In this document: one piece after another, positions 37,501 through 49,774 of the stretch
Layout: each line of letters starts with the position of its first letter
How positions within the stretch are numbered: the first letter of the stretch is position 1
Source: Wurfbainia villosa
Taxonomy: Eukaryota; Streptophyta; Magnoliopsida; Zingiberales; Zingiberaceae
Assembly: GCA_025175895.1 (NCBI GenBank)
Contig: CM046008.1
Coordinates: 27,669,255-27,733,254 of the forward strand
Length of the DNA stretch: 64,000 nt
Reading direction: 5' to 3'
The notes under the pieces: model-generated
The model's input: the letters and a program-made list of their open reading frames with translations, nothing else
The model's database searches: none
What the model was told of the DNA's origin: nothing
Program-made: the position numbers and the translations under genes

Positions 37501-38648
37501 ATTTTTATTTTTATTTTATCGAGTAATCTATTCACGATATGTTTAAGTTTCTCAATAAAATATTTAGGCGATAAACTATCAAATTTATTTGATTAGATAA
37601 TTGATATAGTGACCGAATCAATATGATGTATTGATATCAAGAAGTAGATATTTTCTTCTGGTCCATATTTCACAAGTCCAATTCAATTATTGATGAGTTA
37701 TATTGGATCAATATTTTCATATTATTAGCAATTTGTAATGTTTGTACTCAATAATTTGTTAGGATTTTAGATATATTTTTATAAATAGAAAGTTAGAGAA
37801 GATGGAAAAAAGGATATTTAATTTTAGACTATCTTCTTCTTTTCTTTATTTTTTTCATGAAATGGATTTGACTTAGACATTAAATAAAAAGGTAGAGATG
37901 ATGAAAAAGGAGATTTGACTTTTGACTATCTTCTTTTTTCCATTTTTCTATTGTTATTCATGAAATGGATTCGACTTAGGCATCGAAAAAGCTTTATTGA
38001 ATAATGTCCGATAAGCACTCTGATGCATATTTATTTGTGCAAGTTCAATTGCACTGTGAGAAGAATTTTTATCCATAATCTTAATTGACACAATAGATTT
38101 TTTTATCGCATTAATAATTAAGTTAATTTAAATTTAAAATGAACTAAATTGTAAAAAAGATTATTCAAATTTAATTTGATCTTTTAAATAAATTTGAACT
38201 CCATTTATTTGGACATTATGAAGCTATCATTTAAACTTATGTAATTGTTTAAATTTTTTATATTTTTAAACTTGTATTTGGCAAGTGAATGAATTTATTA
38301 TTACAAATAAAAAGAGTTTATTATAAATTTAATAAAAAAATTTATTAATGAATATGATTCATAAAATGTTATTAAATTAATTGTTCATTTAATTTATAAA
38401 TTATTTATTTAATTAATTTTGTATATATCAAATATAAATAAATTTTTACCCATCTAAACGTCAAACTCACCAATAAAAATGAATATTTAATTCGTTTTCA
38501 ATCCTTAAAATATCATACCTGTTTATTCTCTCGATCGTTTTCTTATTGCAAAACATTCATTATAAAAATTAAATGAGGACACGAAAGATGAATAAATGAA
38601 CAAGTGTGTATCAGAAGAAAAGAAAAAATGACTGAATTTTGGCAATTA
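37501..38648. other. Intergenic region between SBPase and the CML gene
   Basis: AT-rich. Two related copies of a stretch with ACTATCTTCTTCTTTTC-like words and TTCATGAAATGGATT (about 37800-37880 and 37890-37980) form a local direct duplication of roughly 100 bp. The end next to 38649 is probably the 3'UTR of the minus-strand CML gene. Confidence 0.5.
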
Positions 38649-39215
38649 TTAAGATGCAGATAGCTCGATGTTGCGCATCATGTTTTTAAACTCGGAAAAG
38701 TTCACCCGTCCATCGCAATCGCGATCGACGGCCGAGATCATGCGGTGCACGCCGTCGATGCTCCGCCCCTCGATCAGCCCTAGCTTCTGGAGCACCGCCT
38801 GCAGCTCCGCCGCTGATATGAAACCATCCCCGTTCTCATCGAACACACCGAATGCCTCCCTCAAGTCGCTCTCCTCCTGCTCCGCCGCTTCGAAGCCGTC
38901 GTCGCCGACGAAGGCGTCCCCCACCGCGCTGTGGAAGGCCGCGAAGTCCTCGAAGCCAAGGCCGACGCGGCCCGGGCGGACATAGGCGGCCACGGTCGAG
39001 GCGAGCTCTTCGTGGTCGACGGCCAGGCCCAGGCGCTCGAGCGCGAGGCGGAGCTCGGCGACGGTTATTTCGCCATCGCCGTTGCGGTCGAAGAGATCGA
39101 AGACGCGGCGGAGGCGGATGGAGTTCAAGCTCGGGGAATGGAGGCGGAAGGAGGGGGAGACGGCAGCGAGGGCCAGCGCGGGCGCGATCGCCGGTTGCTG
39201 CGACGAATTTGCCAT
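38649..39215 (-). CDS. Calmodulin-like protein (CML42/43-like)
   Basis: Intronless, 188 aa, acting as a calcium sensor in cytosol or nucleus, as known for the family. The first about 30 residues are variable. EF-hand 1 (residues about 43-54) reads DRNGDGEITVAE. The second hand position (VRPGRVGLGFEDF) has lost the acidic loop residues and should not bind calcium. EF-hand 3 is DENGDGFISAAE. EF-hand 4 is DRDCDGRVNFSE. The C-terminus MMRNIELSAS is short. A spacer of acidic residues (GDDGFEAAEQEESD) separates the two lobes. The coding region is strongly GC-rich against AT-rich flanks, as in many monocot CML genes, and this makes long antisense and shifted ORFs that are not genes. Exact CML number is not assignable here. 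Confidence 0.94.
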   Translation of the reverse strand: MANSSQQPAIAPALALAAVSPSFRLHSPSLNSIRLRRVFDLFDRNGDGEITVAELRLALERLGLAVDHEELASTVAAYVRPGRVGLGFEDFAAFHSAVGDAFVGDDGFEAAEQEESDLREAFGVFDENGDGFISAAELQAVLQKLGLIEGRSIDGVHRMISAVDRDCDGRVNFSEFKNMMRNIELSAS

Positions 39216-40557
39216 TCTGTTCAGATCGATCGCAATCGGAGAGCAAACAAAAGGACTAACGACGTCCTCGATACAAGGCGAAACGAGAAGAAGCCCGCAC
39301 CCATCGCACGACGATGACGGTGATTAATGCAATCGATGACGCTAGTTCGCGAGTTAATTGTATTCTTTGACTAGCTAGCTCAAATTAAAACGTGCCTTTC
39401 AAAAATGCAATTGTAACAAATTGACCAAAAACGACACATCAATGATATTCTATACGTAACAATCTAATTTATTATTATTTAATTAACATCAGACATTTAA
39501 TTTTTGAATCCGCGATTAATTTCGAGAGTGTTTAAATTCCATAAGCCTCAGCCCTCGATAATACCTTTAATTATAAGTGAGTGCAAGCCAATACGAAAAA
39601 TAAGCTGACTCAAAGTCCTTTATCCTCTGTTTATTTAGGAGAAAAGAAATAAAAAATATGAAAAAAAATTTTGATTTAAGATTTCGTTGGTCGATGGATT
39701 TTTTCTTTAATTATATTTTTTCCAATATTCAAATCCAATAAAAAAAAATTATCTTCCTTTTATTTTTTTTAATTAATAACAATTTATTTATTGATGGGTG
39801 ATTCACTCGTCAATTCTATAATCAATACAAAGAAAATAAATTGTAAGAAATATATTGGCGATTTATCAAACAGCGCACGTGAAGTTTAGAATTGCTCAAA
39901 CAACGTCCCATACTTTCATATTTACCAAATGACGCACTTAATTCCCTTTTTATCTCTCTCATCAAATAGATCTGCAATTTAATGCTGAGAGAGAATTTGT
40001 AGGCATCCGAGCCACAACTAGAAATTTCGAGCCATTCAAACGTCACTTCCACCCACGTGGGAGCCCTCTGCTTTTCATACTATTGATGAGCACCACACGC
40101 AGGTTCCCTCCGCAAACCAATTGAGCAAAACATTTTTTATGAAACGCTAGTAGAAACTCTGAAAGTCTAGATATTGTCAATGACATCACTTCTCCAAAGA
40201 ATATCCGGGTAGGGTTTCCAGAAGTTGGCGCAGCTCATTCACCGCCTGCTTCACATAGTATTATCATGTATGTATGTGTTTTTATACTTGAGACTGCTAT
40301 GAGGTTAATAAATGCATTGTAGGAGGTTGGATAACCAAATTTGTCATGCACCCATAAATACGAGGTAGGAATTTCATATCAAATTTGGCACGCACCCATA
40401 ATTGCGATGTAGGAGGTTCATAACCAAGTTTTGTCGCCAACTAAATAAATTCTACCTAACTTAAAAGGTGATGCTTTAAATTAAATCTCAGGACTACTGA
40501 AGTTCCCTGATTAATATTCCCAATACTAGGAGATTGAATCTGTCTAAGATAGTAGGT
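39216..40557. other. Intergenic region upstream of the CML gene
   Basis: Contains the CML promoter and 5'UTR next to 39216. At about 40320-40430 there is a local duplication with GCACCCATAA..GA(G/T)GTAGGA words. The word GGCACGCACCCATAA at about 40388 recurs near 42615 on the far side of the repeat array, so the MULE end may start about here rather than at 40558. Confidence 0.5.
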
Positions 40558-42465
40558 GGTGATGGGAATGAAATTTCCAGCACCACCGTGTCCCTTAAAT
40601 TTAAAATCCCAACACCAGGGGAGATTGAAGTAGGCCTGGATAAAAAGTGATGGACTTTAAATTCCCAGCATCATTGAGGTTCAAGCAATTCGGGATAAAA
40701 GGTGGTGCTGGAAATTAAAATTTCCTTACCACCGTGGTCCTGGGATTAAAACTCCCAGCACCATAGAGGTTCAAGCAGATTGGGATAAAAGGTGGTGCTG
40801 GGAATTGAAATCCCGGCACCACCATTGTCCTGGGATTCAAACTCCCAGCACCAGACAGATTGAACCTGGGCGAGAGAAAAGGTGTTGTTAATTCAAATTC
40901 CCGTAACTCCGTGGTCCTGAGATTCAAACTCCCAGCAACCCCATGGTGCTGGGAATGTATTTCCCAGCATCAGGGAGATTTAAGTTGGCGAGATGAAAGG
41001 TGTGCTGGGAATTGAAACCCAACAACACTGTGGACCTGCGATTAAAACTCCCAGCACCATGAAAATTGAACTAGTCGAGATAAATGGTGGTGCTAAAAAT
41101 TTATATCCCAGCACCACCGTGGTCTTGAGATTCAAACTCCCGGCAACACCATGGTGCTGGGAATTACATTCCTAGCACCAGGGAGATTTAAGTTGCCGAG
41201 ATGAAAGGTGGTGTTGGGAATTGAAACCCTAAAAACATTGTGGTCCTGCGATTAAAACTCCCAGCACCATAGAAATTGAACTGGTCGAGATAAATGGTGG
41301 TGTTGGGAATTTATATCCCAGCACCACCGTGGTCCTGGGATTCAAACTCCTAGCAACCCCATGGTGCTGGGAATGTATTTCCCAGCATCAGAGAGATTTA
41401 AGTTGGCGAGATGAAAGGTGTGCTGGGAATTGAAACCCAGCAACACTGTGGTCCTGCGATTAAAACTCCCAGCACCATGAAAATTGAACTAGTTGAGATA
41501 AATGATGGTGCTGGGAATTTATATCCCAAAGACCACCGTAGTCTGGGATTCAACTCCAAGATCCTACGTAGTCTTTGAAATTACATTCCCAAAGACTGGG
41601 GAGATTTAAGTTCTTAGAGATGAAAGGTGGTGTTGGGAATTGAAATCCCAGTAACATTGTGGTCCTGCGATTAAAACTTCCAAAACCATAGAAATTGAAC
41701 TGGTCGAGATAAATAGTGGTGTTGGGAATTTATATCCCAACACTACCGTGGTCCTGAGATTCAAACTCCCAGCAACACCATGGTACTGGAAATTACATTC
41801 TCAACACTAGGGAGATTTAAGTTGCCGAGATAAAAGGTAATGCTGGAAATTAAAACCCCAGCAACACTGTGGTCTTGCGATTAAAACTCCCAGCACCATA
41901 GAGATTGAATTGGTCGATATAAATGGTGGTGCTGGGAATTTATATTTCAGCACCACCGTGGTCCTGGAATTCAAACTTCGAGCAACCCCATGGTGATGGT
42001 AATGTAATTCCCAGCACCAGAGAGATTTAAGTTACCGAGATGAAAGGTGGTGCTGGGAATTGAAATCCCAACAACATTGTGGTCCTGCGATTAAAACTCC
42101 CAGCACCATAAAAATTGAACTGGTTGAGATAAATGGTGGTGTTGAGAATTTATATCCTAGCACCACCGTGGTCCTGGGATTCAAACTCCCAATAACACCA
42201 TGGTGCTAGGAATTACATTCTCAGCACCAGGGAGATTTAAGTTGACGAGATGAAAGGTGGTGTTGTAAATTGAAACCCCATCAACACTGTGGTCTTGCGA
42301 TTAAAACTCTCAACACCATAGAGATTGAACTGGTCGAGATAAATGGTGGTGCTGAGAATTTATATCTCAGTACCACCGTGGTCCTGGGATTCAAACCCCC
42401 AGCACCATGGAGATCGAACCTGGCCGAGATAAATGGTAGTGCTGGCAATTTATATCGGAGATAAA
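40558..42465. repeat. Tandem array of about 210-bp hairpin-forming repeats
   Basis: The marker CACCGTGGTCCTGGGATTCA recurs at roughly 41117, 41327, 41533, 41746, 41956, 42166 and 42376, giving a period close to 210 bp for at least seven units. Shorter, less regular copies extend left to about 40558. Each unit holds nested palindromes: GGTGGTGCTGGGA is followed within about 8 bases by TCCCAGCACCACC, and CTGGGAAT by ATTCCCAG. There is no coding potential. The same type of sequence returns at 63768-64000. Confidence 0.9.
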
Positions 42466-42941
42466 TAAAGTCCTCTAGGGCAGTGGAATGCAAGCGTGGC
42501 CTAAACTATCATCCTCCACCTTTCCTTAGGCTCCCAAACCGTAGTTCTAAACATTCATGCTCCGTGCCAACATTCAGACGAGTGTACCAATTGGCATGGT
42601 CCGTGCCAATTGGCACGCACCCATAACTGCTGGCAAGAATGTTGGAACTAAGTATCCCTCTGTGCATAAACCTTCTAAATGCCTTCCTTTTCTATTCCAT
42701 ATCGACTGTTCCTAATTTCAACATCTCTAGGTCTATCAATGGCTTTCGGTCAAAACCCATTGATGGTCCTATCCAGCTCAAATTTGTAGGTTAGTGAAGT
42801 GCATAATTGGGAAATCTAGCCCTAAACTCTCATCCTCCACTTGTCCTTAGCCTTCTAAACCCTAGTTAAAAAAATTCAACCTACATGCCAGTATTGTTAC
42901 CACACTACATATAATTATTTTGATTTTAAAAACCTTTGCAG
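42466..42941. other. Leader between the repeat array and the transposase
   Basis: Contains a direct duplication of about 70 bp: the segment with CATCCTCCACCTTTCCTTAG (about 42510) recurs as CATCCTCCACTTGTCCTTAG (about 42832). It ends in TTTGCAG at 42935-42941, a good acceptor for the first transposase exon seen, so part of this is probably an intron. Confidence 0.55.
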
Positions 42942-44890
42942 GGATGACCCACTTCCTGATGAAGCGTTCTCATTTTTGGAAACAATTGAATCAAATTTGA
43001 AGGATAGAGAGTTAGATGATCAAGATTCCATAAATGTGTCCCCAAGTAATATTCCATCTTCATCTCAATTTACTGATGTGGGGAATATAATTACCAATGA
43101 TCAACACTTTGATATAAATAGAGAAGCTTCTTCCATACTCGAAGAAGAGTTTGTCACTACTACTACAGTAGTTGATGAATATTTTGAAGAAACTTGGAGT
43201 GAAGAGGAGGTAAGTGATATACAAGTGATAGAATAGTTAGAATATACAAATTCTTCGGAAGAATTCTTAGCTGATGATATCCAACATGAAGAAGGTGAGT
43301 TAAACCCAGATCAATATAGTGACTTAGAGGAAGTGTTCCCAATTGCTGATGATCCTTATGTTTTAAATTCACGAATAACATAATTGACAGCTATCAGTTC
43401 ATCATATCCAAATAAATTTTTCACTGGACAAGTTTTTTCCTCCCGACAAGAGTTTAAAGATGCACTAGTAAGGTATGCGATGCTAAAAAACTTCAGATAC
43501 AAACCAGTTGACACCAGACTTAATAGAATTAAAGTTATTTGCTTCAACCAGTCATGTTCATGGAGATTAGTTGCAAGTGGAGATGTGGAGTTCACTGTCA
43601 CAAAATATGTAAAGCAGCATGAATGTGACACAGTTAGAGAAATAGTAGATCACCATGCCTGCACATCCACATTTGTAGCAAACCAAATTGTAGGACGGTT
43701 AGCTACTTATGATGATTACAAACTAAGTTCAATTCGAAGAGAAATTCAAGCTAGGTTTAGTGTTCACATTTTATACAAGAAAGCATACACAGCCAGACAG
43801 AAAGCATTAAAAAGAGTGGTTGGTGATTTTGATCAGGCCTATATTGATCTTCCAATGTACTTACGTGAGTTAAGAGTTAGAGATCCTGATACCTATGTTG
43901 CAGTACTAAGAAATGGTGAAAATCAATTCCAGCGATGTTTTTGGACATTTGGTGCTTGTGGAAGAGCATTCAGGTCTTATTTGCGAAAATTAATTGGAAT
44001 TGATACTACACATATCACCGGCAAGTATCCTGGTGTGTTGCTAATGGTAACTGTCATTGACGGTAATGCAAAAATTCTGCTAGTTGCATTTGGAATTGCC
44101 GAAGTTGAATGTCTGCCTGGGAGTGGTTTTTGGATCATGTAAAGACATTCCTTGATGTCCTTCTAAAGTCGTTGAGCATTGTATTTGATAGACATCGGGG
44201 GATTATTTCAGCAGTTAATAAAGTGTATCCATCTGCCTATCATGCTTTTTGTTGCTATAACTTGTCTTGTAACATGGTAACAGATACCTTGGATAGATCC
44301 TCATTAGGTTTATTTTTGGCAGCAGCAAGAGCCAATACAAGAGTTGAGATTAATGCAGAACATGCATGAAAAACACAAGGATGCGTATACGTGGCTACAA
44401 AAGATCGATCAAAAAAGATGGGCCAATGTACACTTTCTTGGGAGGAGGTACACAATGTTAACCACTAATTGTTCTGAGAGTTTAAATGTATTATTCAAGA
44501 AAATACGTGAACTCCCCATCACCAGTTTAATTGATAATACTAGAAGAAAGGTTACTCAATGGTTCTTTAACCATAGGGAAGAATCTTCAAAAATGTCAGG
44601 TTTTCTAACACCTTATGCCATTAAAGAGATTGATGAAAGGAGAGAAAGAACTTGATTATATTCAGTATTCACATACTCACAAACAGAAATGGAAGTACAT
44701 ACAATAGCTTCTTCGTATATTGTTGATTTGGAGAGGCACAGTTGCATCTGCAGTGAGTTTCAAAATTCAGGAATTCCTTGCTCGCATGCTATTGCAGTCA
44801 TCATATATCAGAATATGGATCCATACCGTTATTGTGAGTATTATTTTCTAAGGGAAACTTGGGAGGCCACTTACATGAATCGTGTTTACC
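42942..44890 (+). pseudogene. MULE (mudrA-like) transposase, 5' part, broken
   Basis: Order of parts: an acidic N-terminal region (42976-43380); a MuDR DNA-binding-type block with FFTGQVFSSRQEFKDALVRYA and a CSWRL motif (43430-43630); the MULE catalytic domain with LIGIDTTHITGKY (first Asp about 44001), LMVTVIDGNAKILLVAFGI and FDRHRGI (second Asp about 44186); and a SWIM zinc finger CIC..PCSHA (44742-44790) close to YYFLRETWEATY. In-frame stops at 43234, 43381 and 44653 and frameshifts near 44107 and 44340 make it non-functional. The text stops at YMNRVYPSPF where element E2 has inserted, and resumes at 59317. Confidence 0.9.
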
Positions 44891-45955
44891 CATCTCCTTT
44901 TAAATCTTCTACCTGTGCTGGAAAAAGTCGATTAGTCGACTGCTCGGGACCATCAGTCGATTGATGTCACTGTTGTCGTGAGACAACGGCTAGATTCACG
45001 CTGGAAAAATCCAACGGATCCATCATCAGTCGACTGATTTTGACCATCAGTCGACTGATCAAGCTATCACTCGACTACTGACCGTAGTGGTCGAGTGAGA
45101 CTCCATTCTGTGCTCTAAAACCCGAGCACCAGTCGACTGATCACAAGATCAGTTGACTGCTCGGCCAATCAATTGACTGCCCACCTCTGGCAGTCGATTG
45201 CTAGGCCAAATCTCGTAGTCAAACCCTAGTTGACTCAGGCCAGTCGACTGCCACATTGCACTAGTCGACTGACACCCCTCAAACATAAGGTTTTAGCCCA
45301 AGTATGGTTCCCCCATACTTGCTAGACCACCCTTAGCCTAGACCTAAGCCTTCTAGCCACCTCCATCAGCCTCACGCCTCTCGGATCCCTCCAAGTCATC
45401 CATGACTTGTTCATCCATCACGCTAGCCTTCAAGTGCTTCCATCGACTATGTCATGCTAACGGTGTCTACACCGCCAAAGCACATTGGACTTACGCCGCC
45501 AAGACTCCGCTTGAACTTTACGCCGTCAACTATTGGACTTATGCCGCCAAGACTCCCGCTTGGACTTTACGCCGCCAATATCAAACCCCTTGGACTTCTC
45601 AAATGCCAAGACTCAAGCTTGGACTTTCCCTTGTCAACCCATGTTGGACTTTCCATGCCAAGACCCATGCTTGGACTTTTCCTTGCCAAGACTCATGCTT
45701 GGACTTTACATGCCAAGTACTCAAGACTTGGACTTTCCATGACATGGTTAACTCCAGTCAACCATCAAAGTCTCTCTCGAGTCAAACTCAAGTCCGGTTA
45801 AACATAACTCGGGCTGATTGTATAAACAATCTCCTCAAAATATCAACAGACATTAATGTCAAACATCAATGTCAACTCACTTTGTCAAACATCAAAACAT
45901 CACTCGAGTCAAACTCGAGTCCGGTCAATCGTGACCTGGGTCGATTACACCAATA
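44891..45955 (-). repeat. E2 3' LTR, truncated
   Basis: Homologous to 58250-59315, from TTTAAA(T/G)CTTCTACCT to CACCAATA. It lacks the first about 490 bp present in the other LTR. Contains many CAGTCGACTG-type palindromes (44930-45270) and GGACTT/GCCAAG repeats (45490-45740). Confidence 0.88.
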
Positions 45956-47883
45956 ATCTTCCCCTTTTTGATGTTTGATAAAAACATATACCTTTGAGTT
46001 AGAACACTAACTCAAATTCCCTTAACCAATTTCCCAAATTGGTAATCTTATCTTTCTCCCCCTTTTTGACATACATCAAAAAGGTCTTCTCTAAGGAGGT
46101 CAATGCCTCATGTCCTAATGAGATCTTACAATCTCTCCCTTAGTCCAAAATACCTAGGATGCCTACCATCTTCCTAGTGATAAATCTCATATCACTCAAG
46201 AGTGGCAATCCTATACACTCTTTCATTTTCCAAATTGGATATCTCAAAAACCCATTTTCCTCCTCATGAGGAAAATTACAATCCATCATCCTATGATGGA
46301 TACCTCCCCCTAAAGGCTTTCTCCCCCTTGACCATTGCATCAACAATGTCCTTGGGAAGTCCCTAAGCCAATAGGAACTCTAAACCATTAAAATTAAGGT
46401 TCAAAGTTCAAACATGAACTTTTCCACTCTTAAATTTGATACATTGACCTAACACCTCTCCAAATCCATATCCAATGGATTTTCACCCTTTATAATGCTT
46501 CCTAAAGTATATCCTAGGGTTAGGAGTGGTTAGGAACCTTTACCGTAGCTGAAATCGGATTAAACAACCGATCTTGTGCGGCGGTTCGCAGCCTTCGCCC
46601 GAGCGATTTTGCAGTGATTTTCGCCGAGCGATGCGTATGCGCCAGCGGTTTTGCGAGCGGTTTGACGCTCGGCAGTTTTGCTAGGGCGATTTTGCCGCCA
46701 GAGTTGTTTCAGCCAGAACCGTTGTCGTTGGAGTAGCTGTCGCCCATCAGTCGATTGATAACTGAAAAACAGGGGTTTTCAGTTATCAGAATCCAACTTT
46801 TAAAAATTGTAACTAATTATATATAGGTTGAAAAATCACGAAATTTCACATGTATAATACTTATCACACATACAATCGGTGAAAAATCTTGAAAAAATAT
46901 TTTAATCATTAAAATAAGAGATTTATACAAAGTTCAAAAATTATTAAAACTTTAAAATTTTTGATCTACTTTGTATCAATTTCTACAATGATGATTATCA
47001 AAAGATAGACTTCACCAAGGTTTTCTAAAATGATTTTAAAATGTTTTTGAAAATCTATTTTGAACCATGGACTATTGGCTAGATATACATGACTTGTATA
47101 TTAACTTTCCTCATGATTCTTATGGATGATTGAAATAAGTTTAAGTTCATCTAGATGCACTACCTATGCACCTTGAACTTAACTTATTTTCCTAACATCT
47201 CACATGTTATCTAAGGTGTATACACACACATATATGTCAATTTAGATGTGAGATGTGGAGTTAGGATTATTATAGCCTCATGCATTTTCTAGACAACCAT
47301 ACTTGATTCCCTTATAAATGAGACTTCAAGTCATGTCATTGTCCTTACATCAATTTTAATCAATTTAAATGCATGAAATGATCATGACATAATGATAACA
47401 ATAATAAAGCATGACCAATGATCATGATGTCATGACATATTATTAAATCTAAAAACACATGACATTAATCCTTAATCCTAAACATGATTATGACATATAA
47501 ATGATAAAAATAAACATGATGTCATGACATGTTATATGGTAAATCAAGCATGACATATAAAATGTATAAGTATAATAATACCTAAATTTTAATATTAATT
47601 GTCATTTGTTGGGATTAAGTTCATTTTGCCATAAAACCTAATTATTTCCCAAGTGTGCTAAAAACCCAAAATGACACACTATGACTCTAAACCCTAAGTT
47701 GTGTCAATTTGATTGATTTATCAAACTTCATAATTAATATTGACACATCCTAAAAACCTTTAGGATTCAAAGATCAAATCTATTTCCAAGGTATCCATAA
47801 CCTTAAAAATTACCTAAAATGCCACCTTTGTCATGGTTGAATTAACTACCCATACAATCAAGGTTGGCACACCCTAAACCCAT
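45956..47883 (-). other. E2 3' non-coding region shared with E1 and E4
   Basis: 1.93 kb in the same order as in E1 and E4. The shared short ORF is present but broken: its MVKGEKAFRG start lies near 46342 and soon hits a stop, while the homologous IWKMKECIGLPLLSDMRFITRK is in another frame. Near 46570-46740 a GC-rich patch of GCGATTTTG/GAGCGATG words replaces the palindrome stretch of E4. ATGACAT/ATGTCAT words cluster at 47380-47560. Confidence 0.8.
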
Positions 47884-49654
47884 CTAGCGTAAATTAATCA
47901 CGCTCTTAGGAACCCAAAATCTATTTGAGCTCCTAGGATTAATTAGGTATTCCTTAGGGATAACCTCCCTAGATACCTTCCTAATGACCCTCCTAGGCTT
48001 GTTAGCCTTGGTCATTCGGATTTTGCCTAAGTTGACCTTAGGGATTGGCTCCCTAATAACCTTCTTAGTGACCATCCTAGGTTTCCTAGAAACCCTAGCC
48101 ACTAGGCACAAATCTTGGTCAACCTTAGGGATGACTTCCCTATTGACCTTGGTCTTCCTAGACCTAGTTTGTGTTCCATAATCAAATGGAACACTATGAT
48201 AAAGCCACCTTAGACTTAAGTTTGTGACCTAAACCCTTCTTGCTCTTGGTTGACTTTTGTTTCTTAGGTCCTCGATGTTGACTTTGAGTCCTAGACCCTT
48301 GACTTTGACTATTTAACCCTTGAAATTGATTTTGCATCTTCTTGAGGGTCTTTTCAAGTTTTTCAAGCCTTGACCTCAAGGCTTGATTTTCTAATTCTAA
48401 TTGCCCAATTTTTAAATTTTGATTAAGTTTTTGGGCATTATCATTTCCTCTAGGCATATGCCTAGTCCATTTAGGATTAAGACCTAGGTGTTCCCCTATT
48501 TTCTTGATAGATTCCCTAGGTAGAATTAGTCTTGAGTTATTTGACCTAGGTATGTTCTTAGATAAATTGTTTTTAGGGATATTAGTCCCAAATTTCTTCT
48601 TATTTTCAAAATGAAAATTCTTAGCTCCTAAACAAAAGTACTTGTCCTATTAGCATGCTTTTTATAAATTGCAAGAGAATTAAAATTTCTAGCATGCTTT
48701 TGTCTATTAACTAAAGAAGGAGCATTACAATATACCTTAGGATTTGCCTTAGAGGCTCCCCCTACTTGTGAAGCTCCCCTTTGAGTCTTCTTCTCCCCCT
48801 TTGAGCATTGACTCCGGTAATGTCTTTTTGAATTGCACTTGAAGCATATGACATGCTCCTTGCTCTTTTGACTTTGGGCACTGACATCTTTGACCTTTGT
48901 GTTGACTTTTGATGTCAGAGGAGTTTTCTTAATCCGTTTCGGACACTTGCTTTTGTAGTGCCCGGTTTCCCTACACTCAAAACATATTATATGCATTTTA
49001 TTATTAACACATATGTTTGAGTTACCTAGGGTGGTTGTGGTGGTCGGAGTGGAATTTTGAGCTTCTTCATCTCTCCCGGAGATGGATGACTCCTCTTGAA
49101 GTTGCTCCAGTGTGGAAGTTCTCTCTTCCCCCTTAATCCTAGAGGTGGATGCTTCTTCCACTTCTTCCACCTCTTCCGATCCGGATGCTTATTCCCTAGC
49201 AACCTCCGAATCCTCAAGCTCTTTGGATGACGATATACTTGCTTCTTTTTGAGCTTGAGAGGGTGAGCACTCCTTTTCTTCTTCTTCTTCTTGGATCGAT
49301 GATAAATTTTCATGGAGCTTTGCTACTTGGCTCCATAGCTCCTTGGCATCTACATAATTACCTAACATACACAAGATATTGTTAGGCATTAAATCAATTA
49401 AAATTTTTATCACCTTATCATTTTTCTCGGAGGCTTGGACTTGCTCTTCGGTTGATCTCTTCTTCTTAAGGAACCCTCCCTTTGGTCCTATTGGATAGCT
49501 AAAACCCCTCCATCAAGGTGGACCATTCTTCGAAGTCCCTCATCATCAAAAAATTTTCCATTCTCGCCTTCCAAGAATTGAAGCCTTCTCGTTCATAGAA
49601 GGCATAAGGAATTGGGGTGTTGATATCTCATCCCAATTGTTCTTAGACTTCCAT
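47884..49654 (-). pseudogene. E2 gag, degenerate
   Basis: ATG at 49654 (MEV) with stops at codon 4 and again a few codons later. The UBN2-type core reads FNSWKARMENFLMMRDFEEW, then ILIDLMPNNILCMLGNYVDAKELWSQVAKLHE (49189-49413). A single TAA (49186-49188) separates it from the in-frame continuation (48628-49170) with two intact CCHC knuckles, CFECRETGHYKSKC and CFKCNSKRHYRSQC. The coiled coil and basic C-terminus (48194-48457, 47884-48111) follow after frameshifts and end ..VPKSVINLR. Confidence 0.87.
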
Positions 49655-49677
49655 CTTCACCCTCTAGCGTGCTCCCT
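49641..49677. repeat. 37-bp direct repeat, left copy, at the E2/E3 junction
   Basis: TCTTAGACTTCCATCTTCAC and the next 17 bases recur at 57691-57727 with one mismatch (TCTTGGACTT..). The two copies bracket the E3/E4 insertion inside the gag leader of E2. Confidence 0.92.
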
Positions 49678-49774
49678 ATTGGTGCAACAATGCCCCAAGC
49701 ATTTATATATTTTGATGTTTGGATAATCATCTAAGTTAGGCAATGCTTTGTGATCTAATTGTGAACATGTTTAA

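Noticed and set aside
38836..39317. Long GC-rich ORFs on both strands over the CML gene
   Set aside because: Arg/Pro-rich shadows of the calmodulin-like frame; only 38649-39215 on - has EF-hand loops.
40558..42465. CRISPR array or centromeric satellite
   Set aside because: Nuclear plant DNA, no identical short repeats with unique spacers, and too few long divergent units; the position beside a MULE fits a terminal repeat better.
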